64,000 nt of DNA from Magnetococcales bacterium (GCA_002753565.1 PEAM01000001.1:186001-250000), one strand, 5' to 3'. Shown: positions 1 through 8,987, numbered from the stretch's first letter. Numbers and translations are program-made. The notes: a model not told the origin generated them from the letters alone.

Positions 1-291
1 AAAATTGGCTGTCTCAAGGATTTTTTGGATCTCGGGGCGTGCGTTGGTAATTTCGATATCGGACTCGTTGGTCCCGGCTTCCTCTCTTAGAAGAAGCAGC
101 ATCCCCAAGGCAGAAGAGTCAATATACTCCGTCCCGGCAAGATTAATGACAAAACGACGACCTTTTTTGTCACCACCTGTATCTTCTTGATAGGCTGCAC
201 GAAACTGGGAGTGCATCTCAAAGTTGAAGCGACCTTTGATGTTGATAACGGTTTCCGATTCTTCTCGGGTGACGGAAATAGTTCCGGACAT
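1..291 (-). CDS. STAS-domain protein (anti-sigma factor antagonist type), 3' end outside window
   Basis: Reading the minus strand from ATG at 291 gives 97 open codons that run off the window edge. The protein has the STAS fold pattern: an early beta-strand stretch (residues 5-20), then the segment VINLAGTEYIDSSALGMLLL, in which the serine pair after the aspartate is the usual phosphorylation region of SpoIIAA-like antagonists. It lies downstream of cheA, cheW and a receptor-like gene on the same strand, so it probably belongs to this chemosensory cluster. STAS proteins act by binding partner kinases or sigma regulators; the partner is not visible here. The C-terminus is missing because the window ends. 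Confidence 0.85.
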   Translation of the reverse strand, partial: MSGTISVTREESETVINIKGRFNFEMHSQFRAAYQEDTGGDKKGRRFVINLAGTEYIDSSALGMLLLLREEAGTNESDIEITNARPEIQKILETANF

Positions 292-328
292 CTGAAAGCT
301 CCTGCATAGTTCTAATGGTTATCATCAA

Positions 329-377
329 AAAACAAAAAGACCCAACCCGGCAACTCTAACAAAAAAAGGGCCGGGTT
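329..377 (-). terminator. Probable Rho-independent terminator between receptor and STAS genes
   Basis: On the minus strand an 8-bp stem (aacccggc with gccgggtt, at 370-377 and 344-351) encloses an A/T-rich loop of about 18 bases. It is followed by a T-rich tract at 329-340. The loop is long, so termination may be partial and the STAS gene could still be reached from upstream. Confidence 0.5.
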
Positions 378-467
378 ACCCATAAAAAAGAGAGGGATGG
401 ACTGGAAATCGTCTAAAGACCACCCGTTTCTCTACACTCTTATCTTGTAGAGGAGGGTGATTCCCGC

Positions 468-1487
468 TTAAAACAGCTCAATATCCCCCTCATCCATGGA
501 GCTCTGTTGAACCGCTTGTCGGTCCACTTCATCAAATGATTGGATCTGCATGTTCAGGGATTCTTGAAGTTTTTCCACCCGCTCTGCCATCGGCTGAGAC
601 TCATCCGTTAACTGATCAATGCCGATGACCTCGGCAAACTGCTCGATAACAGCAAACTTTCTCTCCATACTGGCCGAGAGTTGAGAGACCATATCCTCAA
701 ACTGCAGTGACATCACCGCATTGCCAACACTCTGATTGAGTTCATCGGCAATCCCCGAGACCTGGGCGATGGTTTCGCTGGTGTAGCGGTCAATGTCGCT
801 CACCTCTTCCATCATCTCATCCACGCGCCCCTTGGACTCAATGGCAAAGCTCATATCCTTGGAGGCCATTACCTCAATGATGTTCTTGGCGGCATGAATA
901 TTGGTCTTGGCCGAGCCAACCACCGCTCCGATTTTGTCGCTGAACTCATGGGAGTTTTTCGAGAGCTTGCGCACCTCACCGGCCACCACCGAAAAAGCCG
1001 CCCCAGACGAACCGGCTCGGGCGGCCACAATGCGGGCGTTGAGAGAGAGTACGTTGGTTAGTTCGGCAATGGCGTTGATATCTTTGAGCAGAGAGGAGAC
1101 CTCATTCATCTGGGTGGCCAGCTCATCAACCCGATGCACCATCTCCATGCTCTGTCGACTCACCAGGATGATATGGTCGACAAAGGTACGAAGGATCTGG
1201 TCGGTTTCTGAGACAAAGCTGCGGATGTTGATCCGTTTGACCGCATCCTCTCCCTCTTGAGCCTCTTCCTGGTCGCTGTTACCCTCCATGGAAGAGGTCA
1301 GGGTGGTCACCAGTGCCAACTGACGGTTGGATTGATCGCGCATGCCGCCAAAACTGTCAGTCAGACGAACAATGGCATCCTGAACCAGATCACGAATCTG
1401 CTCCATCTCCATGCGAACACTCGCCACCTCGCGGTTCAGTTCAGCTTTCAGATCGTTGGAGAGTTTTCTGGCTAACTCGTCACTCAT
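468..1487 (-). CDS. Soluble methyl-accepting chemotaxis-like signalling protein
   Basis: This 339-residue protein has no membrane segment. It begins with a helical coiled-coil region (1-130), followed by a receptor signalling hairpin at about 140-178 (LTNVLSLNARIVAARAG, then FSVVAGEVRKLSKNS). The hairpin matches the MCP kinase-control tip but departs from the usual N-A-x-I-E-A-A-R-A-G form by replacing the glutamate with valine. A helical region (180-300) and an acidic tail ending in DIELF follow. It sits directly downstream of cheW and cheA, so it probably forms a cytoplasmic array with them. There is no recognisable sensor domain, so any input must come through another protein or the N-terminal helices. 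A CheA-binding accessory coiled-coil protein is the alternative. Confidence 0.8.
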   Translation of the reverse strand: MSDELARKLSNDLKAELNREVASVRMEMEQIRDLVQDAIVRLTDSFGGMRDQSNRQLALVTTLTSSMEGNSDQEEAQEGEDAVKRINIRSFVSETDQILRTFVDHIILVSRQSMEMVHRVDELATQMNEVSSLLKDINAIAELTNVLSLNARIVAARAGSSGAAFSVVAGEVRKLSKNSHEFSDKIGAVVGSAKTNIHAAKNIIEVMASKDMSFAIESKGRVDEMMEEVSDIDRYTSETIAQVSGIADELNQSVGNAVMSLQFEDMVSQLSASMERKFAVIEQFAEVIGIDQLTDESQPMAERVEKLQESLNMQIQSFDEVDRQAVQQSSMDEGDIELF

Positions 1488-1621
1488 TAAATATTCCTAA
1501 AAAAACGGCAATGAGACAGTTCACCTCTTGGTGAAGGTTTGTGGCATATTTTGCCTGGTGTCAGCACGCTTTGAACGGAGCTGCTCCCTGAAAAAAAGGG
1601 GGTCACGTGGATCAATCCACC

Positions 1622-2110
1622 TTATTGGTTATGTTTATCCAGCCCCAAAACCATCGCGACATCAATGATGATCAGCAGGTTCTGCTCAAACTCAACCACA
1701 CCATGGACAAAGTCGGCGGCAATACCCCGTAAGTTGGCTGGTGGGGGAAGAATGTTGTCGTCGACAATCTCCCGCACATCCCCCAGTTGATCCACTGCCA
1801 AGCCGACCGGGTCTTCCCATGGGCAGCGGGCCGTAGCCAGTTCCGGGTTGATTTTCATCACCTCGGCTCGGGTTTTCATGATGACGTTGTACTGCTTGAT
1901 GGTACTGTCGCTCACCTCATCTTCCGACCAACCCAAACGTCGTTTGAGATCGAAGAGGGAGATGACCCGGCCACGAATGTTGAGCATGCCCCGAATATAA
2001 TCTTGTGAACCGGGAACCGGTGTACACTCCATGGAACGGTTGATCTCTCGAACCAGAATGATATCGATGCCCAGGTAGAGTTCGCCCAAGGTGAAAGTGC
2101 TGACTAACAT
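1622..2110 (-). CDS. cheW: CheW chemotaxis coupling protein
   Basis: This 162-residue protein has the length and strand pattern of CheW. It opens with TFTLGELYLGIDIILVREI, includes the PGSQDYIRGMLNIRGRVISLFDL core, and ends with the conserved FVHGVVEFEQNLLIIIDV-type strand (residues about 130-155). CheW couples receptors to the CheA kinase on the cytoplasmic side of the array. The gene lies between cheA (78 bp upstream) and the soluble receptor gene (134 bp downstream) on the same strand, so one transcript is likely. It is slightly longer than a minimal CheW, with an insertion around residues 85-105. Confidence 0.93.
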   Translation of the reverse strand: MLVSTFTLGELYLGIDIILVREINRSMECTPVPGSQDYIRGMLNIRGRVISLFDLKRRLGWSEDEVSDSTIKQYNVIMKTRAEVMKINPELATARCPWEDPVGLAVDQLGDVREIVDDNILPPPANLRGIAADFVHGVVEFEQNLLIIIDVAMVLGLDKHNQ

Positions 2111-2188
2111 AGCCTTCTTTCTCCAAAATCAGACTGTTTGTCACAGTCCCAAAAAAAATCGTCAATAAAAACAGAGTCTATTTTCGCT

Positions 2189-5100
2189 CTATCCATCCCG
2201 TGGCTGCAAGGTAGCAATAATACTCAGCAGTCGAGCTTTGTCGATGGTTGGAACACAACTGACAAAGCCGGCCCGATTACAGCGCTGTTGAATCTCCGAA
2301 GAGATGGAGGAGGTGGTGCCAATAATGGGAATCTCTGCATGGGCTGTGGTTGGAACCTCCAAGGCCAGCTCAAATCCATCCATGATCGGCATGTTCAGGT
2401 CGGTAACAAGGAGATCGTACTCACCCTTGTTGAGCATGGCAATGGCCTGATGGCCATCCTCAGCCTGCTCAACTTCAAACCCGGCTGATTGAAGATAGTT
2501 GCTGGTTAAAACCCGGATAAAGGGGGTGTCATCCACCACCAACGCCCGGTATCCTGTCCCATCTACCGACGGCATGCGTCCCGAGTCGGTAATGCCAGCC
2601 ATCTCCAGCAGGTGGTTGACATCGGGGAACAGTACCACCCGGTCATCAATCTGTGCAGAACCAAACAGCCCTTCCGATTGAATGGCACGACAGTCGAGAT
2701 CCACATGGGTCTCGCGGGTGTCGAGGATTCGGGAAAAGATCAATCCGGCCTGAATGTTTGGAATATTGGGAACCACCATACAGAGGTTCTCCTCCTCCTC
2801 CTCACCCTCCTCGGTCTCTCGAATGCTCAAGCCCATCCCTTCCAGCCCCATGACCTGGTCAGGATAGATGGCCCGGAAGGTTTTACCATCGTAGCGGACG
2901 TAAGGGAGGCCGCCGATGTTGTCCAACAAGGAGGGGGAGATCTTCTCGACCCGGCGTACCATGCTGTGGACAATGCCCATGATCAGCCCGGTATCGGTCT
3001 CCAGCAGGATGATGTTCTGTTTTTCGCGCAGAGCCGCCCGGCGCTCTTGATCCAGGTCGCTGCGGGTGGCTTTCTCTACGTTGCTGAAGTTGATGTTGGC
3101 CTGCTCCATCAATCCGGCATAGTCGATGATGAGAGAGACGCTACCATCGCCCAAAATGGTGGTTGCCGAGAAACAGAGGTTGTCTTTGAAGAAAGAGGGG
3201 AGGGGTTTCACCACAATCTCCTCACTATCGAGCACCTCATCCACCACCATGCCAAACTCATTACCACCGACGTTAAGAACCATCACATAGGCAACCAGAT
3301 TATTGGGGTCACGACGATCATCGGTAGAGTCACGTCCTGTCGTCCCGTCGGCATTTTTGGCCTTGGCGGCTTTTTTCATGGCAGCACGGCGATCGGAGAG
3401 CCGCTCTCGTTGATCAATCTGGGTGCTGTCATGGGGCCAGACTCGCTGAACGCCAAGCACTTCAGCCAGATCCACCAGAGGCAGCAGCATGTTGCGAAGC
3501 CTTAAAACCGGCGCATTGCCAACGGTTTCAATCTGGTTGGCCCGGTCGGACTCGGCAATCCGCACAATTTCAACCAGACCGATCTCGGGAATGGCAAAAC
3601 GCTGCTTGCCGGATGAGACGATCATGGCTGGAATAATAGCCAGGGTCAGGGGAAGCTTGAGAATAATGGTGGTACCCTTGCCAACCTTGGACTGGATCTG
3701 AACCGTGCCGCCCAACTTTTCGATGTTGGTACGTACCACATCCATCCCCACCCCTCGCCCAGAGACGTCGGAAACCTTCTTGGCCATGGAGAGACCCGGC
3801 GCAAAGATGAGGTCCAGAGCATCCTCTTCGCTCATGATGTCCGCTTCTCGTTCGGTAATCTGGCCTTTTTCCAGCGCTTTGAGTTTGATTCTCTCCGCAT
3901 CGATACCGGCGCCATCATCTGCCAAAGCGATATTGACCATGCCATTTTCGTGGTAGGCCGCCAGTTCAACCTGTCCGGCATCAATTTTTCCTGCCTGAAT
4001 CCGCTCTTCCGGCATTTCAATGGCGTGATCAGCCACATTACGGATCATGTGGGTGAGCGGGTCGGAGAGATGCTCAATCACCGACTTGTCCAGATCCACC
4101 TCACCGCCTCGAAGCTCCAGATCGATTTTTTTGCCCAGTTTGCGAGCCAGATCTCGAACAATCCGCGGAAATTTATTGAAAACTATACTCACCGGCTGCA
4201 TTCGAGCCTGCATCACTTTTTCTTGGATACGGCTGGTAATGGAGTCCAGATTTTGTACCAGAGGACCAAAGTGGGGAAACTGGGTCTGCACCTCAACAGC
4301 GGCCCGGCTGAGTTGGTTTCTGGCCAGTACCAGCTCACCGGCGTTGTTGATCAACTCATCCAGCAGGGAGACGCTGACCCGCAGGGTCTCTTCCACAGTG
4401 GGATGGGAACCCTTGGCGCCAGATGGGGCCGGTTTCTTGGATTTACTGCTCTCGGTGCTGCTAACTGCCTGAATGGATGGCTTGATCAGTCCCGGTTTGC
4501 GAACACCCTCATCCCCGGCCGGCATGTCAGCCACTGTCTCTCCCTCTGGAGCAGAAGAGGCGGGAGGGGGGGTGGCTGCGGGAATCTCGGTTTTGGCTTT
4601 TTCCATGCCGGCTGGAATGGCAATTTTACTCACCTTGCTCTCTTGCGTCTGGAGAAGAGAGATGAGCAGGTCATCCTCCAGCACAGTCGCAATAAGCAGG
4701 CTGAGAGATGAGCCGGTATAGTTGGCAACAGCCTGATCATCCAACATGTGGGGGTCGGTATCGACCAGGGAACCGACAGAGGAGAGCAGCGCCCGAATGC
4801 GGGTGAAAGACTCTTTTTTCTCGGCCCCTTCTCCGGGAAGATCGAGAAGAAAGGAGAAAAATTTGCGACCATGGGTCTGGGCGTCGGCAACTACTTGAGG
4901 ATATTGGGTCAGATCGAAGGAGCCGCTGGGCGCACTCGCCGTGTCGGCGTCGGGAGCGGCCTCGGCGGCTGGCGGAGAAGAGGGAGGTTCTGTAACGGCC
5001 GGTTCAGGAGTTGGCTCCGGTGCGTCGGGAGCGGCCTCGGCCGTATCCGCCGCAGGGGGTGCTTCGGCTGGTTTGGCATCGGGACCACCATCGAGGATGG

Positions 5101-5470
5101 CTTGAATGACGGCAATCTGTTCCGTCGCATCGACGGAATCACTGGCGGCGACGTCGTTGATCATGGTCTGGAGTTTATCCAGGCCGGAAAGCAGGCTGTC
5201 GGTCACCGCCGGAGAAGCCGGCATGGTCTTTTCCCGAACCTTGCCGAGGAGATTCTCCATGGTATGGCTCAGTTTGGTAATGCTGGTCAGACCGAAAAAC
5301 CCCGCAGACCCCTTGATGGAGTGCACACCCCGGAAGAGTCGATTGATGATTTCCGGCTCAGTGTCGTCACCGTTCTCTTCCAGTGTAAGAAGATCGGGTT
5401 CGATGGTCTCCAGATGTTCAGCAGCCTCCTGAACGAACATCCCTAGTAGTTCATCATCTTCCTCTGACAT
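2189..5470 (-). CDS. cheA: CheA-type hybrid chemotaxis histidine kinase with two CheW domains and a C-terminal receiver
   Basis: The protein has 1093 residues. The N-terminal Hpt domain carries the phospho-acceptor His50 in GVHSIKGSAGF. An Ala/Pro/Glu-rich linker spans about 130-190, and the dimerisation helices lie near 360-425. The ATPase has an N-box (MIRNVADHAIEMPEER, near 473), a G1 box (ADDGAGID) and a G2 box (GRGVGMDVV). Two CheW-like regions follow; the first is interrupted by a charged insertion around 680-715. The C-terminal receiver (about 972-1090) keeps VVDD and the acceptor in LLVTDLNMP, but the usual Lys before the last helix is replaced (VPTID). The start is ATG 5470, preceded by AAGG. 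It heads the cheA-cheW-receptor-STAS run and should phosphorylate response regulators encoded elsewhere. Confidence 0.95.
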   Translation of the reverse strand: MSEEDDELLGMFVQEAAEHLETIEPDLLTLEENGDDTEPEIINRLFRGVHSIKGSAGFFGLTSITKLSHTMENLLGKVREKTMPASPAVTDSLLSGLDKLQTMINDVAASDSVDATEQIAVIQAILDGGPDAKPAEAPPAADTAEAAPDAPEPTPEPAVTEPPSSPPAAEAAPDADTASAPSGSFDLTQYPQVVADAQTHGRKFFSFLLDLPGEGAEKKESFTRIRALLSSVGSLVDTDPHMLDDQAVANYTGSSLSLLIATVLEDDLLISLLQTQESKVSKIAIPAGMEKAKTEIPAATPPPASSAPEGETVADMPAGDEGVRKPGLIKPSIQAVSSTESSKSKKPAPSGAKGSHPTVEETLRVSVSLLDELINNAGELVLARNQLSRAAVEVQTQFPHFGPLVQNLDSITSRIQEKVMQARMQPVSIVFNKFPRIVRDLARKLGKKIDLELRGGEVDLDKSVIEHLSDPLTHMIRNVADHAIEMPEERIQAGKIDAGQVELAAYHENGMVNIALADDGAGIDAERIKLKALEKGQITEREADIMSEEDALDLIFAPGLSMAKKVSDVSGRGVGMDVVRTNIEKLGGTVQIQSKVGKGTTIILKLPLTLAIIPAMIVSSGKQRFAIPEIGLVEIVRIAESDRANQIETVGNAPVLRLRNMLLPLVDLAEVLGVQRVWPHDSTQIDQRERLSDRRAAMKKAAKAKNADGTTGRDSTDDRRDPNNLVAYVMVLNVGGNEFGMVVDEVLDSEEIVVKPLPSFFKDNLCFSATTILGDGSVSLIIDYAGLMEQANINFSNVEKATRSDLDQERRAALREKQNIILLETDTGLIMGIVHSMVRRVEKISPSLLDNIGGLPYVRYDGKTFRAIYPDQVMGLEGMGLSIRETEEGEEEEENLCMVVPNIPNIQAGLIFSRILDTRETHVDLDCRAIQSEGLFGSAQIDDRVVLFPDVNHLLEMAGITDSGRMPSVDGTGYRALVVDDTPFIRVLTSNYLQSAGFEVEQAEDGHQAIAMLNKGEYDLLVTDLNMPIMDGFELALEVPTTAHAEIPIIGTTSSISSEIQQRCNRAGFVSCVPTIDKARLLSIIATLQPRDG

Positions 5471-5767
5471 GACGCAACCTTATAATGGCAAAACCTAGTT
5501 TGATAAGTAGAATATGACCCAAAGTGATCATTCTCGGTGATTGCTATAAAAATATCAAGACATTGCGTCTTTCACCCCCTCTTTCTTATTATGCGCTTGC
5601 AAAAACAGGTGAATTTTTCTATATCATTTTCCAAGTTTGTTCGCTACAATTAATCATTTTTTAATCTATGTGTATACGACGAACCTGCCACCATTCATAG
5701 CCGACCTGGAAGGGCCGGTGAGTGGGGGCTATCGTTTTTTACTTTCAGCAAATTAAGGAGAGACCTT
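5471..5767. promoter_or_regulatory. Divergent intergenic region between cheA and the 5768 gene, with a sigma-70-like promoter
   Basis: This AT-rich spacer separates two divergently read genes. On the plus strand TTGCAA (5597-5602), a 17-base spacer and TATATC (5620-5625) form a good sigma-70-like promoter for the gene at 5768, leaving an untranslated leader of about 135 bases. The leader contains a small GC-rich inverted segment near 5702-5720. I could not pick a convincing promoter for cheA on the minus strand. Confidence 0.4.
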
Positions 5768-6145
5768 GTGAAAAAATCAGTGGTTTCAGAAGCCGTTGGA
5801 GAAGCGGTTTACGATAACAACGACACCCATTTATGGATGGCTGTCATGGATCGTGCCGTCCGTGATCTGGTTGCTTTGGAAAAGTATCGTCAGGATCCTG
5901 CCGTGATGGAAGATCCGGTTTTTCGATACGACTACCGAACCCTGAAAAAATGGTTTCACTCCACCTCCATGGAGCCCGGCTCCTTCAACTGGATCTGCTC
6001 CCTGGTCAACATCGACCCCAAGTGGGCCTTGAACCGTCTGGAAGAGCGGCTGGAGGTCACGTTGAGTCCCGAAGCCCGCAAGGCCAAAGAGTCTCTGCTC
6101 AACAGTACCAAGGATTCCGACGTTCAAACCGCCTGTGCCGCTTGA
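5768..6145 (+). CDS. Small conserved-looking protein of unknown function
   Basis: This is a 125-residue soluble protein starting at GTG 5768 with a good ribosome site (AAGGAG about 8 bases before). I do not recognise its family. It has no signal peptide, no membrane segment and no cysteine-rich motif; it does have Trp/Tyr-rich stretches (LWMAVMDRAVRDL, then YDYRTLKKWF at about 58-67) and an Arg/Glu-rich helical part near 85-105. The segment FNWICSLVNIDPKWALNRLEERL suggests a helical, possibly DNA- or protein-binding fold, but this is only an impression. It is a single-gene unit: its own promoter lies upstream and a strong terminator follows at 6221. Its placement beside the chemosensory cluster may be incidental. 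Confidence 0.75.
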   Translation: MKKSVVSEAVGEAVYDNNDTHLWMAVMDRAVRDLVALEKYRQDPAVMEDPVFRYDYRTLKKWFHSTSMEPGSFNWICSLVNIDPKWALNRLEERLEVTLSPEARKAKESLLNSTKDSDVQTACAA

Positions 6146-6220
6146 TGACAGAGCGATTGATTTAAGGGTGGGCTGGGCGCTTTTGAGTCCAAAAAGGGTC
6201 TGAGTCAGCCATCCTGGCAA

Positions 6221-6260
6221 AAAAAGAGAGTCGGGCCTTTGTGCCCGACTCTCTTTTTTT
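6221..6260. terminator. Strong bidirectional Rho-independent terminator
   Basis: A perfect 16-bp stem (6221-6236 with 6243-6258) has a six-base loop and a T7 tract on the plus strand, and an A tract in front that would serve the minus strand. It ends the transcript of the 5768 gene. It also shows that the next gene must start after it, at 6316. Confidence 0.92.
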
Positions 6261-6315
6261 GCTAGAGTTGGCGGAATGGTTATCTGTTTCGTGGTTATTC
6301 AAGGAGATTTTTTTT

Positions 6316-7320
6316 ATGTCGGAGACAACGCAACCCCAATCCAAAACATTGCCGGAATCGTGGCTTCGGGGCCGGGCATTTTTGGGGACAGAATATGCCA
6401 TTTTGGGTGGGGCCATGTCTTGGCTATCCGAACATCGGCTGGTGAGTGCGCTGTCGGAATCCGGTGGGTTTGGCGTCATTGCATCGGGCAACATGCCGCC
6501 AGCTCTTTTCCGTCGCGAGATTCAGGCCACCCGTGAGCGGACCAGTAAACCTTTCGGCGTCAACCTGATTACCATGAACCCGGAGCTGCCACAGTTGGTG
6601 GAGGTTCTTCTGGAAGAGAAGGTGACCCACTGTGTCTTGGCTGGGGGGCTGCCCGATCAGAACACCATCGCTCAACTCAAGGAGGCCGGTGTTAACGTCA
6701 TTCTGTTCGCCCCCTCCCTGGCCCTCTCCAAACGGCTGATTCGGCGCGGTGCGGATGCGTTGATCATCGAGGGGAGTGAAGCAGGGGGGCATGTGGGGCC
6801 GGTCTCAACCAGTGTTCTCATTCAAGAGATTCTGCACGAAATTTCTGAGGTGCCGGTTTTTGCTGCGGGTGGTATTGCCAACGGTCGTATGGTGGAAGGG
6901 TTGGTGCGGATGGGGGCGGCTGGTTGTCAGTTGGGGACCCGCTTTGTCTGTGCAAAGGAGTGTGTGGCCCACGCCAACTTTAAAAAAGCCTTTATTCGCG
7001 CCCAATCTCGGGATGCTGTCGTTACCTCTCAATTTGACCCCGCTTTTCCGGTGATTCCGGTCCGGGCTTTGGCCAATAAGGGGACGCAGGCGTTTAACGC
7101 CCTGCAACTACAGTTGATTCAACAGGTCAAGGAGTTGGGGCGAGATCGTAAAGAGGCACAGCTGGAGCTGGAGCGGTTCTGGGTAGGTTCTCTAAAAAAA
7201 GCTGCTATCGACGGGGATGTGGAGAATGGTTCGGTGATGGCGGGACAGAGCGTCGGTATGATCAAATCCATCCAGCCGGTGCGTGAGATCATGAAGGAGC
7301 TGGTCTCTCACCTGGTTTAG
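6316..7320 (+). CDS. Nitronate monooxygenase (2-nitropropane dioxygenase family)
   Basis: The protein has 334 residues. I chose ATG 6316 because AAGGAG lies just before it; the longer open frame upstream overlaps the terminator hairpin. It is an FMN TIM-barrel oxidoreductase: the early segment gives YAILGGAMSWLSEHRLVSALSESGG, then GVNLITMNPE, then the GSEAGGHVGP FMN/substrate loop (about 150-160) and FAAGGIANGRM, which binds the FMN phosphate. Family members oxidise alkyl nitronates such as propionate 3-nitronate; some homologues are enoyl-ACP reductases (FabK-like), so the substrate is not certain. It appears to be a stand-alone gene. Confidence 0.9.
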   Translation: MSETTQPQSKTLPESWLRGRAFLGTEYAILGGAMSWLSEHRLVSALSESGGFGVIASGNMPPALFRREIQATRERTSKPFGVNLITMNPELPQLVEVLLEEKVTHCVLAGGLPDQNTIAQLKEAGVNVILFAPSLALSKRLIRRGADALIIEGSEAGGHVGPVSTSVLIQEILHEISEVPVFAAGGIANGRMVEGLVRMGAAGCQLGTRFVCAKECVAHANFKKAFIRAQSRDAVVTSQFDPAFPVIPVRALANKGTQAFNALQLQLIQQVKELGRDRKEAQLELERFWVGSLKKAAIDGDVENGSVMAGQSVGMIKSIQPVREIMKELVSHLV

Positions 7321-7384
7321 GCTGGGGGCTTCTATCCGGGAAGAGGGGGTAACCCCTTCCCGCTGATTTCAGCTTGCTGTTTAG

Positions 7385-7429
7385 GCGGCAGAAAATTCCA
7401 CACGGGGGGATTATCTGCCGTTTTTTTTT
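7385..7429 (+). terminator. Possible Rho-independent terminator after the nitronate monooxygenase gene
   Basis: CGGCAGA at 7386-7392 can pair with TCTGCCG at 7414-7420 across a loop of about 20 bases. A T9 tract follows immediately. The tract is convincing but the loop is long. Confidence 0.5.
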
Positions 7430-7505
7430 GTCCTGTCATCTCTTCATGACAGACTTTCTCCTCTATTTTTTTTCAAAATCATGTAATAACAGATAGTTAA
7501 AAGTT

Positions 7506-7520
7506 TGGCACGGCTGTTGA
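7506..7520 (+). promoter_or_regulatory. Candidate sigma-54 promoter upstream of fliK
   Basis: TGGCACGGCTGTTGA matches the -24/-12 pattern TGGCACG-N4-TTGC at every key base except that the -12 element reads GA instead of GC. GG and GA are separated by the required 10 bases. It lies about 52 bases before the fliK start, and sigma-54 control of hook genes is common. Two sigma-54 activators are encoded in the window, at 32251 and 36078. Confidence 0.45.
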
Positions 7521-7571
7521 ATATCATCAGGTGACCCACGCCCTTTTCTTGCCGATATTTTCGAGGTGGTT

Positions 7572-8669
7572 ATGACCCCAATTAATGTGCCCCTACCCAC
7601 TGTTCAGCCCCCAACGGCTGGAGAGGCGGCGGCTGCTAAAAAAGTGCTTAATAAAGAGAGCTCTTCCGATTTCCCCAAAACCTTGGAGGATGTCTCCGCC
7701 ACCGAAAAGGCAGCCAAACAGAAGCTGACCGAGAGCCATCAGGCAAGCAACCCTAAGGAGGAGACTAAAAAGGCGGCCAATAAAGGGGAAAAGAGCGAGC
7801 CAGAGAGCGCCTCTACAGAGAAAACCAACCGTGAAGAGCGGATGGAGAAAAACCGTAAAACGACGAAAAAAGGGGAGGGTGAAGAGGCGCAACCGGTTTT
7901 TGCCGCTCTCCCGGAAGGGGTTCAACCCCCTCCGCCCGCACCGGTTGACCCGGCTGTTGAGCTGAGTATGGCCAAGGGTGGGACTGTTACCCAGGTTGGT
8001 TTGAAATCGGCTTCCTCGCCGATTGTCATGCCAAACCTGGCTGATGGGGGTGAGGTAACCCAGGGGATGAAAAGCGGCACCCTGGTTATTGGCAAAAACA
8101 GCAGTTTTGAAGGGGGTGGCCTACCGTTTGAGTTGCGTCCTCCGGCCTCACGCAATGGTCAAGCCCAGCCCTCGATCAACCGTTCTCCCTTGTCAGCACA
8201 ATCTCCCAAGTTCAGCCAGGAGTTGGCAGAGCGCGTAGGGAATCTGCGACTGATCTCCCGGGCAGGTGTTTCCGATCAGGTTCGTATCAACCTGGTGCCA
8301 CGGGATCTGGGTAATCTGGATATTCGCCTGCAGGTGGATGGTGATAGCCGGGTCCATATGATGGTGACGGCCGAGTCGGAGGCGGCTAAGGATCTTCTTA
8401 AAAACCAGATTTCTCAACTCAAGGAGGCTCTCATCAAGCAGGGTATGGAGTTTGGGGATGTGGATATTCAGGTGGATGTCAAACAGCGAGAGGCCGGCGC
8501 AGAGACTCAGGCTGAATTGGCGTGGGGTGGTGATGGTCGCTTTCGGTCATCGGATGGTCAGAGATCTGGTCAGGGAAAAGAGGCGGATGGGGGGGGTGTG
8601 AACGAAGAGCGGTTGATCCTGGGCAAGGTGATCCGATCCAGCGATGGCGGGATGAGTGTCTTCATTTAA
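7572..8669 (+). CDS. fliK: Flagellar hook-length control protein FliK
   Basis: The protein has 365 residues. ATG 7572 is preferred over the in-frame GTG at 7566 because GAGG at 7563-7566 then sits at a normal distance. The first two thirds are low-complexity, rich in Lys, Glu, Ala and Pro, as in FliK rulers. The C-terminal domain (about 215-310) carries the hook-length signature VRINLVPRDLGNLDIRLQVD followed by a helix with KNQISQLKEALIKQG. FliK measures the hook and switches the export gate from hook to filament substrates. It heads the fliK-flgD-flgE run. Confidence 0.92.
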   Translation: MTPINVPLPTVQPPTAGEAAAAKKVLNKESSSDFPKTLEDVSATEKAAKQKLTESHQASNPKEETKKAANKGEKSEPESASTEKTNREERMEKNRKTTKKGEGEEAQPVFAALPEGVQPPPPAPVDPAVELSMAKGGTVTQVGLKSASSPIVMPNLADGGEVTQGMKSGTLVIGKNSSFEGGGLPFELRPPASRNGQAQPSINRSPLSAQSPKFSQELAERVGNLRLISRAGVSDQVRINLVPRDLGNLDIRLQVDGDSRVHMMVTAESEAAKDLLKNQISQLKEALIKQGMEFGDVDIQVDVKQREAGAETQAELAWGGDGRFRSSDGQRSGQGKEADGGGVNEERLILGKVIRSSDGGMSVFI

Positions 8670-8987
8670 CCTGGAAACGGACGTTTCTAGGTTTAACGTA
8701 ACAGATCAATTTTGACGCCGAGAGGAAGGTTAGGTTTTTTTTGGGAAGAAAATGCCTTGCCAGAAGGAGGAAAAATTTTCCCTCCACTGTAAAATTTCAT
8801 TACTAAGATTATAAAGCATTGAAAAAAAAGAAAAAATAAAGAGTAAATATTTGTGACAGAACGGCATGAATATTGTATGTGTTTAATGGTGATAGAGTTT
8901 GTCACGGCAGAATTACACATTTTGTAGAGCTGAGTTGACTGTTCTTTGGGAGACGGACGGTTCGACAAATCAGCAGGAGAAGAGACA
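8670..8987. other. 318-base non-coding gap between fliK and flgD
   Basis: No gene fits here. An imperfect hairpin (aacct-g-gaaac with gtttc-t-aggtt, 8668-8693) directly follows fliK but has no adjacent T tract. The middle is very AT-rich (about 8813-8860). A weak sigma-54-like match, CGGCATGAATATTGTA at 8862-8877, has correct spacing but GT at -12; it could serve flgD. The gap suggests flgD may have its own promoter as well as read-through from fliK. Confidence 0.45.

Noticed and set aside
1530-1560. TGGCATATTTTGCC upstream of the receptor gene as a sigma-54 promoter
   Set aside because: GG and GC are only eight bases apart instead of ten, and it lies on the wrong strand for the gene.
6241-6315. 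Longer N-terminus for the nitronate monooxygenase from an in-frame start at 6241
   Set aside because: It would begin inside the 6221-6260 terminator hairpin; ATG 6316 has its own AAGGAG site.
7551-7559. GCCGATATT as a flagellar sigma-28 -10 element
   Set aside because: No -35 element (TAAA-type) lies at the needed distance, and it is within the fliK ribosome-site region.
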